The position numbers were made by a program, and so were the translations under genes. Positions 56,768 to 64,000 of a stretch of 64,000 bases of DNA are shown piece after piece. Where the stretch lies: contig QCGX01000002.1 in the NCBI GenBank assembly GCA_003278125.1, positions 62,001 through 126,000 of the forward strand. Reading direction: 5' to 3'. Positions within the stretch are counted from its first letter, which is position 1. Each line of letters opens with the position of its first letter. The notes beneath the pieces were generated by a model. That model saw only the letters and a list, made by a program, of their open reading frames with translations. It was not told where the DNA came from and searched no databases. The stretch comes from Pelagibacteraceae bacterium AG-390-C22 (GTDB taxonomy: Bacteria > Pseudomonadota > Alphaproteobacteria > Pelagibacterales > Pelagibacteraceae).

Positions 56768-58156
56768 ATGAAATATAGAATAGAGTTCGATAGCATTGGT
56801 AAGATAAAGGTACCTGGTGATAAGTATTGGGGGGCATCGACTGAAAGATCAAGAAAATATTTCAATATTGGAGATTTTCTCGTTAGACCAATTGTTATTC
56901 ATTCTATCGCGATAATTAAAAAAGCAGCAGCAATTGTAAATGCAAAAAATAAAGATCTAGATCCTAAATTAAGCAGATATGTAATCAAAGCTGCAGAAGA
57001 AGTAATTAAAGGAAAACACAACGATCATTTTCCTCTAAAAGTTTGGCAAACTGGATCTGGCACTCAAACGAATATGAATGTTAATGAAGTTATAGCTAAT
57101 AGAGCAATTGAAATGATGGGAGGTAGAATGGGAACAAAAAAACCTGTTCATCCAAATGATCATGTAAATAAATCACAATCAACAAATGATGTTTTTCCTA
57201 CGGCAATGCATATTTCTATTGCTATTAAAACGAAGGAAAAACTACTGCCATCATTAAAATTATTAGAAAAAGAATTAGCAAAAAAAGCAAGAGAATTTAA
57301 TAGTATTGTTAAAGTTGGAAGAACTCATTTACAGGACGCTACTCCTTTAACTTTAGGTCAAGAATTTTCAGGTTATCAATCTCAATTAAAAAAATGCATA
57401 ATTAGAATAGAAAATGCTTTAAAAGAAATACATAATTTAGCACAAGGTGGTACAGCTGTAGGAACAGGACTAAATACAAGAAAAAATTTTGATAAAAAAG
57501 TCATAAAAGAAATAAGTAAAATCACTAAGTTGCCATTTAAGCCCGCAACAAATAAATTTGCAGCTTTAGCAGCACATGATGAAATTGTTAACTTTTCTGG
57601 AACATTGAATACTACAGCAGTATGTTTGATGAAAGTTGCTAATGATATAAGATTTTTAGGATCTGGTCCTAGAGCAGGTTATGGAGAATTAATTTTACCT
57701 TCTAACGAACCAGGTTCATCTATTATGCCTGGTAAAGTTAATCCCACTCAATCAGAAGCAGTAACAATGGTTTGTGTTAAAGTAATAGGAAATCATAATG
57801 GTATAACTATGGCTGGTTCACATGGTCATTTTGAATTAAATGTTTTTAAACCCTTAATCATTCATAACATTTTACAATCGATTAGTATCATGAGCGACTC
57901 TGCAAAGACATTTGCTCTGTATTGTATAAAGGGGATTAAGGCAGATAAAAAAAGAATTAAATATCTTCTTGATAATTCACTTATGTTAGTTACAGCTTTA
58001 GCCCCAAAAATTGGATACGATCGAGCCGCTTCAATTGCAAAAAAAGCACATAATAATGGAACAACTTTAAAGCATGAAGTTATTAAAGCTGGGTTAATAA
58101 ATGAAAAAGAGTACGAGAGAATAATGAGTCCAATTAGAATGACTAAACCGAGATAG
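56768..58156 (+). CDS. fumC: Class II fumarate hydratase
   Basis: A fumarase of 462 residues, counting from ATG 56768 (an upstream GTG at 56744 would add eight unrelated residues). Motifs are [17 protein letters not shown] near 95, [18 protein letters not shown]-like at [17 protein letters not shown] and the signature [16 protein letters not shown] near 315. It hydrates fumarate to malate in the TCA cycle. Its stop is 2 bp from the convergent AsmA-like gene. Confidence 0.95.
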   Translation: MKYRIEFDSIGKIKVPGDKYWGASTERSRKYFNIGDFLVRPIVIHSIAIIKKAAAIVNAKNKDLDPKLSRYVIKAAEEVIKGKHNDHFPLKVWQTGSGTQTNMNVNEVIANRAIEMMGGRMGTKKPVHPNDHVNKSQSTNDVFPTAMHISIAIKTKEKLLPSLKLLEKELAKKAREFNSIVKVGRTHLQDATPLTLGQEFSGYQSQLKKCIIRIENALKEIHNLAQGGTAVGTGLNTRKNFDKKVIKEISKITKLPFKPATNKFAALAAHDEIVNFSGTLNTTAVCLMKVANDIRFLGSGPRAGYGELILPSNEPGSSIMPGKVNPTQSEAVTMVCVKVIGNHNGITMAGSHGHFELNVFKPLIIHNILQSISIMSDSAKTFALYCIKGIKADKKRIKYLLDNSLMLVTALAPKIGYDRAASIAKKAHNNGTTLKHEVIKAGLINEKEYERIMSPIRMTKPR

Positions 58157-58158
58157 AA

Positions 58159-59565
58159 TTAAATTATTTCTAGAATAAATTCTTTAATTTTATCTTTTTT
58201 AAACATACTAAAAAAATTATCATCAAATAAAATATTTTCAAAAGTTTGTTTGAAATAACTTAAATCCTCTTTTTTGCTATTATCACTTTTTTTGTCGATA
58301 ACTATTTTTTTAAAATTTATTTTTTTATTGAAAAGATTAAGAGATCCAATAACATTTAAATGCAAAGAATTCTTATCTAGTTTTTTCGATATAGAAAAAT
58401 TTTTTAAAAAGTTTTTGTTATTTTTTAAATCAAAAGAGCAGTCAAAATAAAGTCTTGGATATTCTTCAATTAATAAACTATCACCTTTACAATTAATTAT
58501 TCCTCCTGGAATAGATGTTTTGTTAAAGAAAACTAATCTCCCATGAGCAAGATTTAGTTCAGAAAAATGACTTTTAATTAAACTGTTATATGATCTTTTC
58601 CTAACATAGGAGACTTTATTGTTGCTATTAAACTTTTTTAATATTTCAATGTTGCTAAGAACTTTTTCTAAACTGATAATATTAATTAGGTTATTATCCA
58701 TCATATTAATTTGAATATCTGAATTTATCTCAAAAAAAGGGTTAAATTTAATTAAACTGTCAAAAGAAATTGACAAATCCTTATTTCTTAAATTAGCTTT
58801 TGTAATTTCTACTTGTTTATTTTTGATTAAGAAGTTTGATTTTAAGTAATTATTTAAAACACTTATTTTTGATGATCCGCCTATTGTCCCAACTTTATTT
58901 TTTTCATCAAACTTAAAATTTGCCTTGATTCCAGTTTGTAAAATTTTAAGTTTTATATTTTTATAATCGTTATCCAAATGAGCTTTAAATTTTTTACCAA
59001 AAATTTTCCCATTAATTTCATTTTTTTTATATCCGTAATTAGAGAAATGAATTTCTCTTATAGCTATAATAGAGCTTTCTTTTCTTCTTAAATTTAAATT
59101 AAGTTTTTGAATATCTAATTCATATTTTAATTTTACAAAATAATTAAATAAATCTTTAGTTGTATCTATATCTAAATTAATTTTATTATCATTTAATAGT
59201 ATTTTTCGTCCTATAAAATCATCAAAATTGTAAATATTTTTAAGTTTTAAAAAAATGTTAAAATTTTTTGTATTAAAAAATATAGGTTGATTTTTAACTT
59301 TTAAGTTTACGTCTTGAATAGCTAAGTTTGGGAGCGGAAAAACTTTAAACTTAATTGAGCTATAATTATTAAGCTCGAGATCATAATAGCTAATTAAATA
59401 TTCTTTTATAATCTCTTGTTTTTTTTCATAATCAAAAAATTTAGGTATTGAAATAAATGAAACTATGGCGATTAAAAATATCCCAATTACATACCTCAAA
59501 AAGAAAAAAAAATTGAAAAATTTTGAATACTTATTGTGAATTCTTTTATAGATATTATTAATCAT
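58159..59565 (-). CDS. AsmA-like envelope protein
   Basis: A 468-residue protein with one N-terminal membrane helix near 22-42. It has AsmA-type features: SSIKFKVFPLPNLAIQDVNL near 70, alternating beta-rich stretches and a late NCKGDSLLIEEYPRLYFDCS. Such proteins span the periplasm and are tied to lipid transport between membranes. Many residues are Lys/Asn because of low GC. The exact subfamily is uncertain. Confidence 0.72.
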   Translation of the reverse strand: MINNIYKRIHNKYSKFFNFFFFLRYVIGIFLIAIVSFISIPKFFDYEKKQEIIKEYLISYYDLELNNYSSIKFKVFPLPNLAIQDVNLKVKNQPIFFNTKNFNIFLKLKNIYNFDDFIGRKILLNDNKINLDIDTTKDLFNYFVKLKYELDIQKLNLNLRRKESSIIAIREIHFSNYGYKKNEINGKIFGKKFKAHLDNDYKNIKLKILQTGIKANFKFDEKNKVGTIGGSSKISVLNNYLKSNFLIKNKQVEITKANLRNKDLSISFDSLIKFNPFFEINSDIQINMMDNNLINIISLEKVLSNIEILKKFNSNNKVSYVRKRSYNSLIKSHFSELNLAHGRLVFFNKTSIPGGIINCKGDSLLIEEYPRLYFDCSFDLKNNKNFLKNFSISKKLDKNSLHLNVIGSLNLFNKKINFKKIVIDKKSDNSKKEDLSYFKQTFENILFDDNFFSMFKKDKIKEFILEII

Positions 59566-59609
59566 TTTTTTTATTTTTATAACTAGTGTATAAATGAAAT
59601 TTTTCTAAT

Positions 59610-61658
59610 ATGAATAGCATAGATAAATTAATTGAAAACTTAAACAAAGAGCAAAAAGAAGCAGTATTAAATATAGAAGGACCGAATCTAATTGTAGCGG
59701 GTGCCGGATCAGGAAAAACAAGAGTTTTAACAACAAGATTAATTCATATAATTAATCAAAAAAAAGCATGGCCAAATCAAATTTTGTGTGTGACCTTTAC
59801 TAACAAAGCTGCAAAAGAAATGCAGAATAGAGTCATGACCCACATAAAAGGCAATTCAAATGCGGTTCCTTGGTTAGGAACCTTCCACTCAATTAGTGTT
59901 AAATTTCTTAGAAGACATGCAGAAGCTTTAGGTTATAAAAGTAATTTCACTATTTTAGACACTGAAGATCAAAAAAAATTAATTAGAAACATAGTCAAAG
60001 GTGAAGATTTAGATGCAAAAAAATTCTCCCCTCAGTTAATCATGTATCATATTGATCAGTGGAAAAATAAGGGCATTTTACCTAAAGATATCAAAATTCA
60101 AAAACAAGGATCAATTATTAAATCAATTTTGAAGGTATATGAAATCTATCAAAAAAAAACAAAAGATTTAAATGCTTTTGATTTTGGTGATTTAATTTTA
60201 TTTTGTGTAAAAATTTTTGAAGAGCACAAAGACATAAGAGAAATTTACCAAAAACACTTTAAATATATTTTGGTTGATGAGTTTCAAGATACAAATTTCA
60301 TTCAAAATAAATGGTTAAATTTATTAGTTAATGAAAAACAGAATATTTGTTGTGTTGGTGACGATGATCAATCTATTTACAGCTGGAGAGGAGCAGAAAT
60401 AAAAAATTTTTTAACTTTTGACCAAATCTATAAAGATTGCAAAGTTTTTAAGTTAGAGCAAAATTACCGATCTACAAAAAATATTTTAGCTTCAGCATCT
60501 AAGCTTATTTCCAATAATTCTAATAGAGTAGGAAAAAAATTATGGTCTTCTGCAATTCAAGGAGAGCCGGTTAAATTGAATTGTTATAAAACTGGAAAGG
60601 ATGAAGCTCAAGGAATTAGTGATATTATAGAACATACCCTGAAAAAAAAATATTCTCTTAATGATGTTTCAATATTAGTTAGAGCTATTTATCAAACAAG
60701 AGAATTTGAAGAAAGATTTTTACAAGTGGGTATTGGTTATAGAGTGTTAGGTGGAATTAAATTTTATGAAAGAGCTGAGATAAAAGATGCAGTTTCCTAC
60801 CTGAGAATTATTAATCAAAAGTATGATGATTTAGCTTTAGAAAGAGTTATCGGATCCCCAAAAAGAGGTGTAGGGAACAGCACTTTAAATCAAATTTATC
60901 TTTTTGGTAACCAAAACAAACTTTGTTTAGAGGACTCTATAATAAAAATTTTAGAAAAAGGGGACTTTAAGCCAAAAATCAAAAATACTTTAAAACAATT
61001 AATTAATATGATTCATAAATGGCGAAAAGACTCTGCGAATATGAAGCATTACGATCTACTGAAATTGGTCTTAGATGAGTCTGGATATTCCACGATGTTG
61101 AAAAATAAGAAGGATTTAGAAAATGAAAATAGATTGGAGAATTTAAAAGAATTACTAAGAGCCATGCAAGATTATGAGAATTTACAAAATTTTTTAGAGC
61201 ATGTTGCTTTAGCAACTTCAATAGATCAAGAGTGGGAAGGAGCTAAGGTGAATTTAATGACTATGCACGCTGCAAAAGGATTAGAGTTTGATGTTGTTTT
61301 TTTGCCAGGTTGGGAAGAGGGATTATTTCCTCATCAAAAATCTCTAGAAGAAAAAGGAGATTTTGCTTTAGAAGAAGAAAGAAGGTTGGCATATGTTGGG
61401 ATCACAAGAGCAAAAAAAGAAGCTTATCTCTCGTTTGCAATGAAGAGAGCTTATCATGGTGATTGGATGGAGGCTTTACCATCTAGATTTATAAATGAAA
61501 TTCCAGAAGAAGGTGTTGAAAGAAATGAAATAAATATTGATAAAACAATTGATGATTTTGAGTTTAATCAGGATAACTCAATTGAATTCGAGGAAGAATA
61601 TAGAAGTCCAGGATGGGATAGATACAAAAAAAATAAAATTTTAAAATGGAAAAAATAA
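59610..61658 (+). CDS. uvrD: UvrD/PcrA-type 3'-5' DNA helicase
   Basis: A 682-residue SF1 helicase with motif I VAGAGSGKTRVLTTRLI near 30, motif II ILVDEFQDTNFIQ near 222, motif III GDDDQSIYSWRGA near 250, and motifs V and VI LMTMHAAKGLEFDVVFLPG and RRLAYVGITRAKKE near 550-600. It works in repair and replication restart. The end of the frame overlaps pepP by 13 bp, and it is divergent from the AsmA-like gene. Confidence 0.95.
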   Translation: MNSIDKLIENLNKEQKEAVLNIEGPNLIVAGAGSGKTRVLTTRLIHIINQKKAWPNQILCVTFTNKAAKEMQNRVMTHIKGNSNAVPWLGTFHSISVKFLRRHAEALGYKSNFTILDTEDQKKLIRNIVKGEDLDAKKFSPQLIMYHIDQWKNKGILPKDIKIQKQGSIIKSILKVYEIYQKKTKDLNAFDFGDLILFCVKIFEEHKDIREIYQKHFKYILVDEFQDTNFIQNKWLNLLVNEKQNICCVGDDDQSIYSWRGAEIKNFLTFDQIYKDCKVFKLEQNYRSTKNILASASKLISNNSNRVGKKLWSSAIQGEPVKLNCYKTGKDEAQGISDIIEHTLKKKYSLNDVSILVRAIYQTREFEERFLQVGIGYRVLGGIKFYERAEIKDAVSYLRIINQKYDDLALERVIGSPKRGVGNSTLNQIYLFGNQNKLCLEDSIIKILEKGDFKPKIKNTLKQLINMIHKWRKDSANMKHYDLLKLVLDESGYSTMLKNKKDLENENRLENLKELLRAMQDYENLQNFLEHVALATSIDQEWEGAKVNLMTMHAAKGLEFDVVFLPGWEEGLFPHQKSLEEKGDFALEEERRLAYVGITRAKKEAYLSFAMKRAYHGDWMEALPSRFINEIPEEGVERNEINIDKTIDDFEFNQDNSIEFEEEYRSPGWDRYKKNKILKWKK

Positions 61659-63364
61659 ATAAACTTAAAAAATTATACAGTTACTATAATTTAGATGGGT
61701 ATATAGTGCCAAAGAATGATGAATTTTTTGGTGAATATATTCCTCCAAACCAAGATAAATTAAAATTTATAAGTAATTTTTCTGGATCTTATGGTTTAGC
61801 TTTAATTTTAAAAAATAAAAATTATCTATTTGTTGATGGCAGGTATACATTGCAAGCTAAAATTCAAAGTGGAAAATATTTTCAAATTATGACTATCCCA
61901 CATAAATTTCCATCAGATATATTGAAAAATAAAAGATTAAAAATTGGTTTTGATCCAAAGTTACATACACAAAAATCATTAAAAATATTTTTCAATAAAA
62001 CTAATTGTAAGCTTACTCCCATCAATCAAAATCTAATTGGTCAATTATGGAACAGAAAAAATGAAAATAATCCTAAAAAATTTTATGTTCTTCCAAAAAA
62101 AGCAACTGATCAAAATTATAAAATAAAGATTAATAAAATAATCAAAGTGTTATTGAGAAAAAAAGTAGATTTTCAATTTATCTCAGCAAGTGAGAATATT
62201 GCATGGCTTCTAAATATAAGAGGTCAAGACTCAGAATTTACTCCAATTCCTAATGCTTATTTAGCAATAGACTCAAATAAAAAAATCAATTTATTCTGTA
62301 ATTTAATGAAAATTGATAATAATTTTGAAAAAAAATTTAAAGATATTAGATTTATAGATATTAGATACACAGGTTTATTCCTTTCAAAAGTTAAAAATAA
62401 AAAAATTTTAATAGACTCCTCTTCTTGCTCAATTTATTTTGAAGAGATTCTTAAAAGAAATAATAAGATTACTAATTTCTTAGATCCTATTTATTTTCTC
62501 AAATCAATAAAATCTAAAATTGAAATTAAAAATACTATAAAATCACACATTTATGATGGTGCTGCTCTTACGAAGTTTTTATTTTGGATTAAAAAAAATT
62601 ATAAGAAACATAATGTTAATGAAATCAGTGCTCAAGAAAAATTATTACAATTTAGAAAAAAAAATAAGGATTTCAAATTTTTAAGTTTTCCAACTATATC
62701 AGGATCAGGTCCTAATGCTGCAATTATTCATTACAAAGCTTCAAATGAAAGTAATAGAAAATTAAAGAAAGGTGATATCTATTTAGTTGACTCTGGAGGG
62801 CAATATAAATTTGGAACAACAGATGTTACTCGTACAATTTCTTTAAATAGTGAAAATAAAAGAATTAAAAATATCTTCACTAGAGTTTTGAAAGGCCACA
62901 TCGCAGTGGCAAGCTATAAATTAAAAAAAAATACATGTGGTGCTCATATTGATAGTGCAGCAAGAAAACCATTAAAAGAGATTAATTTAGACTATGCTCA
63001 TGGGACTGGTCATGGTGTTGGATATTTTTTAAACGTTCACGAAGGTCCTCAAGCAATATCAAAAAATAATAAGGTAAACTTTCAAGAAGGCATGATAATT
63101 TCAAATGAGCCCGGATATTATGAGAATGGTAAATTTGGAATAAGAATTGAGAATCTTGTTAGAGTAAAAAAAGATAAAAAGGGCTATTCATTCAATAATT
63201 TAACAATGGCTCCAATAGATAAATCATTGATTAATAAAAATATTCTTAAAAAAAATGAAATTATTTGGCTAAACAATTATCACAAAAATGTTTTTTATAA
63301 ATTAAAAAAATTTATGAATAAATCGGAGTTGAGTGATTTAAGACAAGCTTGCTCAAAGATTTAA
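61646..63364 (+). CDS. pepP: Xaa-Pro aminopeptidase (M24)
   Basis: A 572-residue creatinase-like enzyme. The C-terminal catalytic domain has metal ligands in IYLVDSGGQYKFGTTDVTRT near 382, HGTGHGVGYFLNVHEGPQ near 455 and ISNEPGYYENGKFGIRIEN near 490. The N-terminal and middle domains (near 1-300) are creatinase-like. It cleaves N-terminal residues before proline. It overlaps uvrD and the convergent ligA end. Confidence 0.92.
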   Translation: MEKINKLKKLYSYYNLDGYIVPKNDEFFGEYIPPNQDKLKFISNFSGSYGLALILKNKNYLFVDGRYTLQAKIQSGKYFQIMTIPHKFPSDILKNKRLKIGFDPKLHTQKSLKIFFNKTNCKLTPINQNLIGQLWNRKNENNPKKFYVLPKKATDQNYKIKINKIIKVLLRKKVDFQFISASENIAWLLNIRGQDSEFTPIPNAYLAIDSNKKINLFCNLMKIDNNFEKKFKDIRFIDIRYTGLFLSKVKNKKILIDSSSCSIYFEEILKRNNKITNFLDPIYFLKSIKSKIEIKNTIKSHIYDGAALTKFLFWIKKNYKKHNVNEISAQEKLLQFRKKNKDFKFLSFPTISGSGPNAAIIHYKASNESNRKLKKGDIYLVDSGGQYKFGTTDVTRTISLNSENKRIKNIFTRVLKGHIAVASYKLKKNTCGAHIDSAARKPLKEINLDYAHGTGHGVGYFLNVHEGPQAISKNNKVNFQEGMIISNEPGYYENGKFGIRIENLVRVKKDKKGYSFNNLTMAPIDKSLINKNILKKNEIIWLNNYHKNVFYKLKKFMNKSELSDLRQACSKI

Positions 63365-64000
63365 AATTTCGTACCATTCATCCTCTAAAATAATCTTAAT
63401 ATTTAAACTTTTGGCATTTTCAATCTTTTTTTTCGTTGGTTTGGAGTTGCCTATTACTAAAATATCTAACTTTTTTGAAATTGCTCCCAGAACTTTTCCC
63501 CCGTTGTTTTCAACTAATGTTTTTGCCTCGGATCTGCTCATTTTTTCAAATCCACCTGTGAACATGATAGTCTTATTAGAAAATTTTCCTTTTTTATTTT
63601 GAACTTTAAAATTTTTTATTTTCAATTGATTGATTAATTGTCTCACAATTTCAGTATTTGTATTAATTGAAAAAAAATTATTAATCGACTCAATTTGAAT
63701 TTCGCCAATTCCATCAAGTTCTATTAGATTTACTAAAATTTTTTTTCTGCCTTTACTATTAAATAAATCCTTAAATTTACTAATTGATTGAAAAAAACCC
63801 GCTAAAATTTTTGCATTTTCTTGTCCTATATGCCTTATCCCTATTGAAAAAATGAATTTATCTAGCTCTATAATCTTCGAGTTATCAATGGCTTTTTTAA
63901 GATTATTTATTGATAATTCTCCCCATCCATCAAGGTTTTTAATCGTGTTATAATTAATTGTAAAAATATCTGATGGCTGTCTAATTAATTTTATTTCCCA
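63353..64000 (-). CDS. ligA: NAD-dependent DNA ligase LigA, C-terminal part (runs off the window)
   Basis: The minus-strand frame stays open to the window edge, giving 215 residues of the LigA C-terminus: a helix-hairpin-helix stretch FSIGIRHIGQENAKILAGF near 63790-63850 and a BRCT domain from FSNKTIMFTGGFEKMSRSEA to the end. The 97-residue frame starting at an internal ATG (63646) is only this tail. LigA seals nicks in DNA replication and repair. It overlaps pepP by 12 bp. Confidence 0.92.
   Translation of the reverse strand, partial: WEIKLIRQPSDIFTINYNTIKNLDGWGELSINNLKKAIDNSKIIELDKFIFSIGIRHIGQENAKILAGFFQSISKFKDLFNSKGRKKILVNLIELDGIGEIQIESINNFFSINTNTEIVRQLINQLKIKNFKVQNKKGKFSNKTIMFTGGFEKMSRSEAKTLVENNGGKVLGAISKKLDILVIGNSKPTKKKIENAKSLNIKIILEDEWYEILNL

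Overview
The window looks like a piece of a streamlined marine alphaproteobacterium of the SAR11 (Pelagibacter-like) type. The evidence is very low GC, intergenic gaps usually under 40 bp with many start/stop overlaps, lysine-rich proteins, a circularly permuted two-piece tmRNA gene (an alphaproteobacterial trait), tandem SAM-II and SAM-V riboswitches before an O-acetylhomoserine sulfhydrylase gene, and sarcosine/dimethylglycine oxidation genes. No database search was possible, so the organism and all product names rest on reading the sequence.

Layout. 1-6.5 kb: a minus-strand branched-chain-amino-acid-type ABC transporter operon (livJ, terminator hairpin, livH, a frameshifted glycoside-hydrolase-like gene, livM, livG, livF, azlC and the start of azlD). 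6.6-11.3 kb: a LysE-type exporter and a small redox group (glutaredoxin, exported MsrB, ribokinase-like kinase, CcdA, histidine phosphatase, second MsrB). 11.4-25.7 kb: methylated-glycine and C1 oxidation, with a dimethylglycine/sarcosine-dehydrogenase-like enzyme, EtfB, EtfA and ETF-quinone oxidoreductase, two exporters of the MFS and EamA types, and on the other strand soxBDAG with a LysE exporter. 25.8-27.4 kb: a SAM-controlled metY. 27.4-31.6 kb: two paralogous small lipoproteins, a D-2-hydroxyacid dehydrogenase, an EamA transporter and a DadA-like oxidoreductase.

31.6-47.2 kb is a nearly gapless minus-strand run: hflK, hflC, DUF2065, degP, miaA, ilvB, ilvH, ilvC, leuA, mreB, mreC, mreD, mrdA, rodA, bactofilin. 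It joins protein quality control, branched-chain amino acid synthesis and cell-shape genes. 47.2-52.6 kb holds an Mrp-like ATPase, a three-gene phosphonate biosynthesis cluster (cytidylyltransferase-PEP mutase fusion, phosphonopyruvate decarboxylase, phosphonoacetaldehyde-reductase-like enzyme) and thyX.

52.6-54.8 kb is the most unusual part. The permuted ssrA gene ends in a hairpin whose sequence recurs three more times downstream in the same orientation. The copies bound three small segments carrying an orphan gene, a two-gene unit with a PD-(D/E)XK-like protein, and a DUF805 gene. The last copy ends 4 bp before selO. This resembles serial integration at the 3' end of ssrA, although no integrase is present. 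54.8-64 kb returns to core genes: selO, mazG with a possible 26-residue membrane peptide, fumC, an AsmA-like gene, a uvrD/pcrA helicase, pepP and the 3' end of ligA.
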